64,000 bases of DNA, from positions 227,204,915-227,268,914 of the forward strand of contig NC_081410.1 in NCBI RefSeq assembly GCF_030272615.1. Reading direction: 5' to 3'. Positions within the stretch are counted from its first letter, which is position 1. Each line of letters opens with the position of its first letter. Made by a program: the position numbers and the translations under genes. Below, piece after piece: positions 45,896-56,006 of this stretch. The notes beneath the pieces were generated by a model. That model searched no databases. It saw only the letters and a list, made by a program, of their open reading frames with translations, and was not told where the DNA came from. This DNA is from Cryptomeria japonica. Taxonomy: Eukaryota; Streptophyta; Pinopsida; Cupressales; Cupressaceae.

Positions 45896-47152
45896 GTTTG
45901 CCGGTTCAGAGACTTCCACACTAGGTGCAGAAACCGGTTCATCCTGTGACACTTCTTCAGATTTCTTTTTCCAAGTTTTATTCATTCCTACTTGAACAGT
46001 TTCAACATCAATCTTCCCTTCTGGAGTGATCTGTATATCATTCAATAGGTTCTTTCTCATTCTGCAGGTTCTAGTAGTGTGTCCCGATTTGTTGCAATGA
46101 TAGCATACCATTCCAGGTGTTCTCCATACTCCATTTTTCCTTCTACATGTTGCAGCAGTGTGACCGCTACCATGGCAGACTAAACAAGTTGCTCTCCAAT
46201 CATTTTCCGCTTGATAGCTACCTAACCTATAGTCATAGATATTATACCGGTTGGGATTCCGATTCACAGAGGGTTCCATAACAGCTCCTTGAGTCCTTGG
46301 AGGATATCTCCCAGTGTTGTGCAAAATAGATCTGCATTCAAATGCTCTATGCCCAAACTTGTTGCATGCATAACAGTTTCCATTGAATCTATTTGATCTA
46401 GGCTTATTGTTTAGAAAATAAGGAAAATTATTGTAGGCCTTATTTCTACACACATTAGCAGTATGTCCTTCTTTGAGACAATCAAAGCAAACAGGTTTAA
46501 AATTTTGCTTACCTTTATCCTTTGATGTTGGTTGCTTCTTTGATTCTACATCTTTTGTTCCAGAGGTCTCACCTTCCTCATAACTAGAGAAACCAAGTCC
46601 AGTGGTATTCTTTACCGATTTTGCTGATTCAAGCTTTTGCTCTAGCTTAACAGTACTCCGATTGAATTCGGAAATTATTTCCTTTGATTCAGTGAGTTCC
46701 TTGGAAATAACAACATTGGATTCCTTCAAGGTTGCATTCTCAGAAATAGCCATGTTTCGTTCACCTTGCATTTCTTCTTTTTCCACTTTACTCTCTTGGA
46801 GATGAGCAGTAAGGGCACTGATTTCTTGCTTCAGCTTGGAGATCTCATGATCTTTGTCTTTTACCAGTTCTTCATCTTTCCTTTGGTTCTCAAGCTCTTG
46901 ACACATTCTGATAGTCAGTCCTTCCAGTTCCCTTCTCAAGTTGGCATTGGATTCATTTAGTTTTTCAACTTCTTCAACTAGGGCATCCATGTTTGCTTCA
47001 TCAGAAGAACTATTTTCAGTAAGCTCCATCAGTTTCTCAGCATGCTCTCTTCTTTTTGCCAGAGAGGCTTTATACTTGACTTTCAGTTCATCATAGGATT
47101 TGTCAGTCTGAGTGAGACGATGAGTAAGTTCCCACACAATGTATTCCCCCAT
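45893..47152 (-). CDS. DUO-C ORF1, coiled-coil protein with four CCHC knuckles
   Basis: ATG at 47152 opens an uninterrupted frame of about 419 codons. The frame is also open upstream through the primer site; a TTG at 47164 is a less likely start. Residues 1-190 form a heptad-rich coiled coil. NTTGLGFSSYEEGE follows, then four zinc knuckles: CFDCLKEGHTANVC, CYACNKFGHRAFEC, CLVCHGSGHTAATC and CYHCNKSGHTTRTC, all with intact Cys and His. The tail is Val/Ser/Pro-rich. It looks like the C-terminal half of a copia gag with added knuckles, so RNA binding and particle assembly are likely. It starts only about 40 bp after the primer site. Confidence 0.85.
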   Translation of the reverse strand: MGEYIVWELTHRLTQTDKSYDELKVKYKASLAKRREHAEKLMELTENSSSDEANMDALVEEVEKLNESNANLRRELEGLTIRMCQELENQRKDEELVKDKDHEISKLKQEISALTAHLQESKVEKEEMQGERNMAISENATLKESNVVISKELTESKEIISEFNRSTVKLEQKLESAKSVKNTTGLGFSSYEEGETSGTKDVESKKQPTSKDKGKQNFKPVCFDCLKEGHTANVCRNKAYNNFPYFLNNKPRSNRFNGNCYACNKFGHRAFECRSILHNTGRYPPRTQGAVMEPSVNRNPNRYNIYDYRLGSYQAENDWRATCLVCHGSGHTAATCRRKNGVWRTPGMVCYHCNKSGHTTRTCRMRKNLLNDIQITPEGKIDVETVQVGMNKTWKKKSEEVSQDEPVSAPSVEVSEPAN

Positions 47153-47188
47153 ATCTCCTTCCAAGTGGTTAGACTTATAGAAAAGTTG

Positions 47189-47200
47189 GCTCTGATACCA
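47189..47200 (-). promoter_or_regulatory. DUO-C primer binding site
   Basis: The minus strand reads TGGTATCAGAGC, two bases after the LTR end at 47203. It is an exact initiator-Met-tRNA-type PBS. Confidence 0.9.
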
Positions 47201-47202
47201 AT

Positions 47203-48344
47203 TGATGAATAATAAGATTGGGGGGGTGGAATTAGTATACCAAAAAATGCTGAATACAAACTCTTAAACAATTTAATAGATAACTGGTACAACAAACTTA
47301 CTAATAAACCGATTAAGATAAATGCAAACCATAGCAAATAAAGCATTCACCCACAAGAGCACAATCACCATAACACAAGATGTTTTGACTTGGAAATCCA
47401 AATGGGAAAAACCACAGTGAGCAGAAAATGACAAGTAACTATTTGCAGAATAGAAACCAGATCGGTTAAGGTCAGACTGGTTAAGGTCATACAATGTTCT
47501 TCACCATAATAGATCCTATTAGGAATCTATATCTCTGTTAGGAGATAAGTCCTATTAAAGACTACCTTGTGAGAGGATTTCAGATTCACAGTTGTGAACC
47601 ACCTTGTTAGAGGATTTACAAAGGCTTTGCTAGGCCTACCCGGTTAAGGGTTTTAGACTTGTCGAAGATATGAGTAATCAACAAGTAAGTGATCTAGATA
47701 CTAGCACAATATGCTTGGTTAGATCCTTGATAGCTCATTGTTAATGCACATTTCACATTACTTCGGTCTTCAATATCTCCACACTCTTTTTCTTCACACA
47801 AACTTAATCTTCTCTTCTAAGATCGCACATACAAAACCCTCATCAACAACTAAAACCCTAGACATGATGTCCTTATAAAGGAGTCTGATTTCATGTCGGT
47901 CCAATAGGATTACATTACAAGCTCCTAGGTTCAGTGCATCTAGACACATTTGGTAACATGACAGAAAGTCACCGCCAAAGTGTCGGTGGAAGATAACTCA
48001 TCACAGAAATACCGGTTGGTAACTCATCATAGAGTAATACCAGTTTATACAATTTACCGATTACCGATTGTCAAAAATGAAGACTGGAAAAATGTTAACT
48101 GCCACTTTGTTCCTTCGTACCACTTGAGATCCTTGAACTGCTTGAGGTCTTCATACTGCTTTGGGTCTTCAATCAGTTTGTGACTGGTAAACATCTTCTA
48201 CAAAACACCGATAGTCTAAAGACTATAATACATAAAACTAGTTGGAACAATTACCGGTTGAGCATAACTCATACATAAAGAAAGTGATCACAAAACAAGT
48301 GTGTGTCCATCAATGACAATCACATCATCATCAAAATACCAACA
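47203..48344 (-). repeat. DUO-C 5' LTR
   Basis: Repeat of 40765-41897 with scattered substitutions. The minus-strand TATA (CTTTATAAGG) is at 47871-47880, which would start transcripts running into ORF1. Confidence 0.95.
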
Positions 48345-48349
48345 TATTC

Positions 48350-48767
48350 ATTGATTGTGTCAACTCCAGCTTCAATTGATCATTCTCATAGGTAAGCCTG
48401 AAGCATTCATCTTTTCTTCCCTTCAATGATTGAGTCAAATTCTCTTCATTCTTCTTTCGGTCCTCAATCTCCTTAGTCAGCTTCATCGCAATGGATTGCA
48501 TCTTATTCTTCAATGCAACATTCTCTCTCTCTCATGCTTGTCAACTTTATCATCTTTACCCTAATTTTCCATGATTTTATCTTCTTTCTCCTTCAGTCTA
48601 TCCATCAATTCCTTCCTCTTGTCTCTTGAAGTGTTCACTTGTTCCTTCAAATCATTAATGAAGTCATCAACAACATTCAAGTTTCTCTTCAAGGAATTGA
48701 TCTCATTTCTTTCTGCATCAAGATCCTCAAGTGCCACACTGAGCTGTCTTTGAAAACCAGAATCCAT
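48350..48767 (-). pseudogene. DUO-B ORF1, N-terminal coiled coil
   Basis: ATG at 48767 (MDSGFQRQLS) begins a coiled coil with AERNEINSLKRNLNVVDDF and KLTKEIEDRKKNEENLTQSL. One or two stops occur near 48515-48560. After removal of DUO-C it continues into VALRDELATTNEYKDKF-like sequence at 40764, so the original ORF1 was about 430 codons. Confidence 0.75.
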
Positions 48768-48821
48768 TGATTCAATCTCCTAGAACTTTTTCAAGTGGTT
48801 AGGCTTCCTCAAAGGAAATAG

Positions 48822-48833
48822 GCTCTGATACCA
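48822..48833 (-). promoter_or_regulatory. DUO-B primer binding site
   Basis: The minus strand reads TGGTATCAGAGC, two bases from the LTR end at 48836. Confidence 0.9.
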
Positions 48834-48835
48834 AT

Positions 48836-49782
48836 TCTTGGAATCAGGGATCACTGAGAGGGGGTGAATCAGTGATCTACCAGTTGATATATTTTCTGAC
48901 TTAACTTTAAACCACTAGAAGCATAAACATGAAACTGAAATATAGAAACACAAAGTAACCAACCACAAAATCATAATACTGAAATTGTTATGTGAAAACC
49001 AAAATAGGAAAAACCATGGTGGGATTCGAACCCACAACATTATTCCACTATGGCCAGTAGAAAAACAATATTACAAAGTAGGGAATGCACTTGCATTCAG
49101 GCACACTTCCTAGGGCTTATAATTCATTTACAATAGGGGCTACAATCCCAGAAGGCTTACTAATCAATTACAATGATGAATTGAAGCAAATGAACTCCAA
49201 AATAATATCTACAATGCCTGGATGAATTTCGGTTAAGTGCCAAATACATTGACTATATCACCTCTGCTATTCTACTCTATTATGCCCTGTTCTTTGCCTC
49301 AGTTAGCTACAAGATCAAGAATGCACATGTGAAACTGCATTTCAAAGGATTCTCAATCACCACTCGCTCGCATACAATCATACCATACATCAAAAGATCA
49401 TCTACACAGGTCTTATATATCCACAATCACAAAATAGATCACTCACCATGTCGACTGGCTATTGTAATGTGTAGTCATATGTCGGCTTGACCGGATCACC
49501 AAAGATAAATGCAGATCACCAAATTGATGATAAAATGTTGTATCTATGTTGGCCCAATCATCCTATACATGATTCATGACACCGTAATCACTAGAATGTT
49601 TTCAAACTAAACTGCTATGTTCAACCTAAAATACTGATTAACTGGCTATCGGTTGACGTTCGCTTTTAGATATCAAGATCCGTGATTACCGGATGGGAAT
49701 CTCTTGAAGATTTGCCATCAATGACAACCCTAAACCATTAATCAAGCATCAAAAGCCACCAGATGAGTGTCAATTGCCAACA
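48836..49782 (-). repeat. DUO-B 5' LTR
   Basis: Repeat of 35175-36131, followed by the target copy tcctc. The minus-strand TATA (ATATATAAGA) is at 49411-49420. It carries the shared GGAAAAACCATGGTGGGATT block near 49007-49026. Confidence 0.93.
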
Positions 49783-50661
49783 TCCTCACCCTCTTCTATG
49801 CCTATTTAAGTGCATGCTGGTTTCACTATTTCTGTGTGTGATTGAGAAGGCCCTGCCTTCTCCTGAGTTTGTCACTGCCCCTCTTCCAGAGGTTAGCAGT
49901 CTCATGATTTTATCTTCTTTGAATGAGTCACCTGCTTCCTCTATAGAGGCTTGCATGTTCGACTCCTTGGAGGACATCTCGACCTTGTCTATGATCTTCA
50001 CGCGATTGTTGATCCTTACCTCCTCCATGCCTGTGGACGCTGACATTGTTGTTGCTTCATCCCTTGCCCTTGCTGCTGGTGAGGCACTTGGTGAATCTCT
50101 TGTTGTTGTTCCTCTCAAACCTTGTCCTCCTTATCCCTATGATCTAGATATGGAGGATGATGATCTCCTACGTGATGACCTTTAGGGGGTTTATCTCTTC
50201 CCTCCATCTTTTTGTGTGTGTGCCCTTAATTGTGCTCCCCCGTACTTTCTTTATTTGTTTGTTCCCTCCCACAAGACCCAGGTTACTCTGTAAGTACTTG
50301 GATATGAGAGGTTCACTATCTTTATCTATTGTGTTCTCTTGAAGGACCCTAGTTACTCCATAGGTGCTCAGATACGAAAGATTTTCTCTCATATATCTTC
50401 TTCTATTTGTATCTCTACTTCCTCTATTTGTTGTATCTTGTTTTTTGGCTATTTAGGGATGATGCAAAGCATTGGGAGAATCTTTATCCTTCTTCCATGT
50501 TGACCTGAATCTTCATTTTATCTTTGTCTTAATGTTCTCTTCTTCAGATTGGAGAAATTTGGCGCTATGACGATATACCCATCTCGCAGTTATATTGCAT
50601 ATCTCTTCTCACTACTATGGGTTTTGACGCCAAACTATCAGATCCCCCTATCCTATCACCT
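49783..50661 (+). pseudogene. GP1 polyprotein tail, right part, and 3' flank
   Basis: Continuation of GP1 after DUO-B. A stretch open to 50185 is rich in Pro, Leu, Ser and Val and ends YPYDLDMEDDDLLRDDL, with no recognised domain. From about 50275 two imperfect units of about 70 bp share GACCC.GGTTACTC and GATA.GA.AG strings. Confidence 0.4.
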
Positions 50662-51788
50662 TGTTGGCATTTTGATGATGTTTTGATTGTCATTGATGGA
50701 CACACACTTTCTTGATGTATGAGTTATGCTCAACCGGTAATTGTTCCAACCGGTATTGTGTATTATTGAATGTATAGTCTTTAGACTATCGGTATTTTGC
50801 AGAAGATGGTTTACCGGTCACAGTTTGACTAAAGATATCAAGCGGTATGAAGACCCCAAGCTATTTGAGGATCTCAAGCGGTATGAAGGACCCAAGTGAT
50901 GGTTAACTTTTGATCGGAACACTACGATTTTCTAGTCTTCATTTTTGACAATCGGTAATCGGTATATTGTATTAACCGGTATATTTATGTGATGAGTTAC
51001 CAGCCGATATTACTATAATGTGTGATGAGTTATCATCCACCGACACTTTGGTGGTGTGTTTGTGTCGTGTTACCAAATGTGTCTAGATGCACTGTACCTA
51101 GGAACTTGTAGTCTAATTCTATTGGACCGACATGAAATCAGATTCCTTTATAAGGACATCATGTCTAGGATTTGCATGTATGAGATATAGAATAGAAAAG
51201 ATTAGGTATGTGTGAAGAGATAAAGTGTGGAGATATTGAAGACTGAAGTAATGTTGAAATGCATTAACAGGTTGCTGTCAAGGATCTAATTAAGCATACC
51301 GTGCTAGCATCTAGATCATTCACTTGTTGATTACTAATATCTTCGACAAGTTTGAAACTCTTAACTGGGTAGGCCCAGCAAAAACTTTGTAAATCCTCTA
51401 ACAAGGTGGTTCACAACTGTGGATTTGAAATCCTTTAACAAGGTAGTCTTTAACAAGACTTATCTCCCAACAAAGATCTAGATTCCTAACAAGATCTGTT
51501 CTGGTGAAGAACATTGTATGACCTTAACCGGTCTAGTTACTATTCTGCAGATATTTACTTGTGAGTTTCTGCTCACTATGGTTTTTCCTATTTGGGTTTT
51601 CACATCAAATATATTGTGTTATGGTGATTGTGCTTTTGTGGGTGAATGCTTTGTTTGCTATTTGGTTTGCACTTATCTTAACCGATTTATTAGTGAAACT
51701 GTTGCACCGGTTATCTGCTAAACTATTTAAAAGATTGATTACAATATTTTTTGGTATACTAATTCACCCCCCCTCTTAGTATTCATCA
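50662..51788 (+). mobile_element. Solo DUO-C-type LTR in plus orientation
   Basis: The 1,127 bp segment begins TGTTGGCATTTTGATG and ends GTATTCATCA. It is flanked by cacct (50657-50661) and cgcct (51789-51793), one mismatch. It is the reverse complement counterpart of the DUO-C LTRs, with a plus-strand TATA (CTTTATAAGG) at about 51146-51155 and TTCACCCCCCCTC near its end. The internal region and second LTR were lost by LTR-LTR recombination. Confidence 0.92.
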
Positions 51789-52524
51789 CGCCTTTCATTT
51801 TTGATGTTGTGGATATCTTTGTATCACCAGCTACTGGTGACATTCCATGAAAACATCTCGCTATGTTTACGTGCCACACCTACTCTTCTCCTTAGAATGG
51901 CATGCCTTTCATGCATACCATTCTAAGGGGGGGGCATCATATCTGTATTTTGGCATAATATGCCTTTTTCATTTAGTCTTTTGCATTAGCATTTCTTGTT
52001 GATTAATTTTCCATGTTTTCCTAGGTGGGTGCCAAACCACTTGATCCTTTTTGCCTAGATGGGGGCCAAACCATTTGATCTATCTCTTTTGTTTGCCTTG
52101 GTAGGGGCCAATCTACTACTTACCAAATCTATCTTTGATCATCCAATCGCATGGCTATCTAGCATATCGCTACCCATACCGGAAAACATCTATCTATCTT
52201 ATCACCCTATTGTATGGTCACCCATACTGACATATATCTCTCCCTATTGTATGGTTATCCATACTGGCATGTGGGATCTCCCCATAGCATAATACATTTT
52301 GCTTCCCATACCAGCGAATCTCATATCATGATAGTCATTTATCTCATATCTTTTTCATGACTAGGGGCTTTCCTCCAAAGCGAGGCTCATTTATATATAT
52401 TCCAAATCTCATCTACATCTCGCTAGGGGCAACCCCATCTAATCATAAAAAATATGCCTCCCTATCGTGACTGCCTATCTTCCACTACTTTATCTTTGCA
52501 TCTCTCAGCAAAGACATGCTCGCT
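51789..52524 (+). other. GP1 3' noncoding region
   Basis: No coding domain is seen. Short imperfect repeats occur: GTGCCAAACCACTTGATC and GGGCCAAACCATTTGATC (52028-52080), and CACCCTATTGTATGGT variants near 52200-52260. It is equivalent in position to the GP2 region 27088-28840. Confidence 0.6.
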
Positions 52525-52539
52525 AAAGTGGGGGCAAAA
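52525..52539 (+). promoter_or_regulatory. GP1 polypurine tract
   Basis: AAAGTGGGGGCAAAA directly before the 3' LTR, almost the same as the GP2 tract. Confidence 0.85.
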
Positions 52540-53654
52540 TGTAATATAAAAAATCTCTCCCTTTGTGATTCAATACAACACATGGTGCTTTCCTCCATGT
52601 CATTGGAGGTTGGGCATCACCACCTTTGTCCTTTTGTCCACTCAGATCACCTAGTTAGCTCCAAGTAGGTATTTCACCAACTCCGCCAACTTGTCACCTT
52701 CAAGGACTAGGGCGTGACACAGAGACGTCTGTGCAACGTTCTAGCATCCTGCAAATTTGACATTTGGCAGGTGGCTATTTGAGCATTACACCTACACCAG
52801 CAAGGAATTGTAACGCCCCTACATGCGCCCACCAATGCTGGTTTTTAATCCAGAACCTATATCTCTCCAGTTTGAAGGCATTTTGAGGATCTTTTGGCCT
52901 TTTGAGATCACTCTTTGAAGGTTGGATCTCTCAATGATTTCTCGGACAACATTCATAGCTTTCTATATGAAGACCACCATTGTTGTATCCCTCCAAAATA
53001 ATTTACAACATCATCTTTGCGAGAACTTTGGAAAGGGGAGTTTACTTATTCTCTTTCCCATTTTTACCTTGCATATCTATCTATTTATCATTACTTTCCA
53101 ATTATCTTTATCATCTATTTTCCTTGTTGATTTCCATTTGGGTTGTCCATGGAGATGGAAACACCAAAATGAGGGTCTAACTTAAGCAAACTCCAAAACA
53201 CAACCCCCAACATTTTCCTTCTTGCTTCTGTGTAGGTTCTCGATTGTGGGAAGAAGATTATTTAATGAGAGGCTTCAAATCATGGACCATTCATGACCTT
53301 TCTCTATTCCTTCCTTTTAAGTTATTCTTTCATTTTGTATTTGACACTATTATTTTGTTTTATCATTTTTCTGCAAGCGTTTAGCATTTTAATTGTATAT
53401 ATCATTTTGGTATGGTTCCTGTGCTTCATCTGTACATGATGACAACACACCGCACTGGTGTCCCAATTCTACATGCTCGTCTCGGAGAAAGAGGCTCAAC
53501 GGAGCCATCTAGATTTCCTCTCTACAATTTAATAGCTTAGTTTGACTATTTCCATCCCTTGGATCACCTTAGCACCAGTTTGAGTGAGGTATTAGAGGGT
53601 CAATTTGTTTTCTAGGATTCATCATCCTCAAGGTAGCAAATTTCCTCTGTTACA
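52540..53654 (+). repeat. GP1 3' LTR
   Basis: 1,115 bp, TGTAATATAA to CTGTTACA. It matches the split 5' LTR (14856-15010 plus 30579-31522) with many substitutions, and is uninterrupted. Confidence 0.92.
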
Positions 53655-54200
53655 CATTACATCATAGGATATCAAGTTTTTTTCCATACAAATCATGTAA
53701 CAATGCAGTATTTGATGAACAAACTAGTTGTAACAAGCCAACTAGTGAGATGATTACTTTTGTTGCAAGAGTTTGACATCACAATAGTTGATAAACCTGG
53801 AAGAGTAAATGTAGCTACAAATTTCTTGTATAGACTAAAAAATACAGGTTTAGATCCACTCATTTATGATTATTTTATTGATGAACATTTATTTTCTCTT
53901 CAAACTCACGATCCTTAGTATGCAGACATTGCCAATTATCTGGTCTCTGGCAAGATGTCTTCTTATTTTTCTCCTAGAGAAATATTTCAGCTAGTGGAAA
54001 AATGTTTTTCTCATTTATGGACTGTAGGCTATCTTTTTTACACTGGACCAGACAATGTTATGAGATGTTGCTTCAAAGAAGATGAGGTATATAGCATTCT
54101 TCATGTGTGTCATGATGAACTTTGTGGCTCATGTCATTTTGCAATGAAGAGAACAACTCTCAAAATCCTCAACACTGGTTACTATTAGCCTTCTATTCAT
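53655..54200 (+). pseudogene. OLD RNase H second half and integrase zinc domain
   Basis: Resumes OLD pol: YQVFFHTNHVTMQYLMNK, where the expected RNase H Asp of TDH is Asn. ITIVDKPGRVNVATNFLYRL follows, then the integrase zinc-binding region HVCHDELCGSCHFAMKRT and YYWPSIHEY after a stop. Stops lie near 53745, 53917 and 54186. Confidence 0.85.
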
Positions 54201-55190
54201 GAATATTCAATTAAATATACCAAAGTGTGATAGGTTACAATGAATGGGAATGCCAACCATGTTGGATGAAATGCATTTGCAACCACAAATGGTTTTGACA
54301 CCCTTTGACAAATGAGGTTTGGACTTTACAGGGATAATTGATCCACCCTCAAACTATAAAGAATATATCTTGGTATGCACAAAATACCTAACCAAATAGG
54401 TGGAGGTAAGAGAAACAAAGCATGCAAAGGACAATAAAGTCACATAATTCATGCATGAAGAAATATTTATAAGGTATAGAATTCCTAGAGAGCTTGCCAC
54501 ATACCAAGGTCCTTAGTTTACATCCACACTAATATCAACTCTCATGAACGAGTACAATATGATGCATAGAAAGGATACTCCATATCACCATCAAACTAAT
54601 GGACAAGTGTAGGTCACCAATAGATAACTCGAGTCAATCCTTACCAAAATAGTGTAAAATCATAAGAAGGATTGGGCCTCTAGATTACAAGAAGTATTAT
54701 GGGCTTTCAAGACCACATGGATAACTACTATAGGATTTACACCATTTGAATTGGTGTATGGAGTCAAGGCTATTATGCGCATTTAATTTGAACATAAGAC
54801 ATTAAGAACAACCATGCAACTTGGCATTAATTTGACGCAAGCTCAATGTGAGAAAATTGGACATCTCAATGCAATTGATGAATATAGAAAAGAAGCAACG
54901 CAAAGAATGGAATTGGTGCAAACATAGAGGGTTAAATGGTATGACCAATTTATCAAAAAAAAAAAAAATTCAAATAGGGAGACTAGGCATTATTATATGA
55001 CACACTATAAGGATCATCAAGACAAACTACAAACTTGATTGTTGGGTCCTTATGAAATTGCCAAAGTATTTCCTAATGGTGTAGTACAATTGCAGACCAT
55101 TGACCCAATAAACTTTTCACCATTAGTTAATGTTCATTGACTTGAGTTGTATCACAAGACACTTAGAAAGGAAGAATTCCTCTAGTAGCA
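54201..55190 (+). pseudogene. OLD integrase catalytic and C-terminal region
   Basis: FTGIIDPPSNYKEYILVCTK and YLTKWVEV show the core with its first Asp. RKDTPYHHQTNGQV leads to the catalytic Glu position, which is TAG at 54610-54612. WAFKTTWITTIGFTPFELVY, LLGPYEIAKVFPNG and VQLQTIDP mark the C-terminal part. Many stops are present. Confidence 0.85.
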
Positions 55191-55228
55191 TGCACCTTCA
55201 ACAACCTCTTCCACTCCTAATACAGTAT

Positions 55229-56006
55229 TGTATATGGTGAAAATGGATACAACAATGATGAAAAAATAAATGAATTCAACCACAAAACCCTAGCCTAACA
55301 ACAACAAAGATCCACCATAACATATGAAGATTACCTAAGACAATGTAAATCAAATGAAATCACAAAGATTATACCATCACATGTCCAATAGGGTTTTGGA
55401 TCTCCATTCTTCCTATCTCCATTGTTCTTGTTTGATATATTTGCTCTCAGATTTTATGTGCACAAGAGCTCAACAAAGAACAGAAATGTGGTTGCAAGTA
55501 GGGTCGCATATTAAAGTGCAAAGCGTAGTGTAGTCGAGTGCGTAATTGAGTTAGGGTTTGATAATGAAGGAAGCATCTCCTTATATAGAAGACACTATAT
55601 GAAATGGAGGGATAAGATTGAGAGGTGTAAAAAGAGGTCGGCTATGATTAGAGGGTAGGTAAAGAAAATAATAAAATAATGAAAGGGGTAGGTAGTGTAG
55701 GAATTAAGAGATGAATGACATATGTCATGGGTAGAAAAGGCTAATGAATTAATTAAATAAATAAAGATTCATTTAATTAATAGAAGAAGTGGGATCAATT
55801 AAATAAATAAGATATTTATCTAATTTAAGAAAAAGATAATTTAAATAAATAAAGGTATTTATTTAAATGAGAAATAATGCTAGAAGAGGATAAATGAATT
55901 AATTAAATAAATAAAGATTTATTTAATTAATAGATGAATTAGGCTAAAATAATTAAATAAATAAAAATATTTATTTAATTAGACTGGACAATTTTAGGTG
56001 TCTACA
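55229..56006 (-). mobile_element. Solo LTR in OLD 3' region
   Basis: A 778 bp segment bounded on the minus strand by TGTAGACACC and CCATATACA, with a perfect agtat duplication (55224-55228 and 56007-56011). A minus-strand TATA (CTATATAAGG) lies near 55580-55590. The TG...CA ends, duplication and promoter support a solo LTR. It contains an unusual AT-rich palindrome array. Confidence 0.8.
55740..55982. repeat. AT-rich inverted-repeat array
   Basis: Four or five imperfect units such as TTAATTAAATAAATAAAG followed by TTTATTTAATTAAT. Each can fold back on itself, and they are spaced about 50 bp apart. Two units are preceded by TGAATTAATTAAATAAA. Confidence 0.75.

Larger units (their letters stand above)
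40765..48344 (-). mobile_element. DUO-C: pol-less two-ORF LTR element inside DUO-B ORF1
   Basis: LTRs are 40765-41897 (1,133 bp) and 47203-48344 (1,142 bp). On the minus strand they start TGTTGG and end TTCATCA. The target duplication tattc is perfect (40760-40764 and 48345-48349). Primer site and PPT give minus orientation. ORF1 is intact over about 419 codons, so this copy is better preserved than DUO-A and DUO-B. No pol domains are present. Confidence 0.95.
35175..49782 (-). mobile_element. DUO-B: pol-less two-ORF LTR element, interrupted by DUO-C
   Basis: LTRs are 35175-36131 (957 bp) and 48836-49782 (947 bp). The target duplication tcctc is perfect (35170-35174 and 49783-49787). Primer site on the right and PPT on the left give minus orientation. 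ORF1 is split by DUO-C and ORF2 is nearly continuous. No protease, integrase or RT is present. Confidence 0.93.
14856..53654 (+). mobile_element. GP1: pol-less gag-protease LTR element holding DUO-A, DUO-B and a solo LTR
   Basis: LTRs start TGTAATAT at 14856 and 52540 and end GTTACA at 31522 and 53654. The target duplication is cacta (14851-14855) versus catta (53655-53659), one mismatch. After subtracting nested insertions the element is about 7.5 kb, with gag, a degenerate protease, a Pro-rich tail and a long 3' noncoding part. No RT or integrase is recognisable anywhere in it. Primer site and PPT closely match those of GP2. Its 5' LTR is split by DUO-A. Confidence 0.9.
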
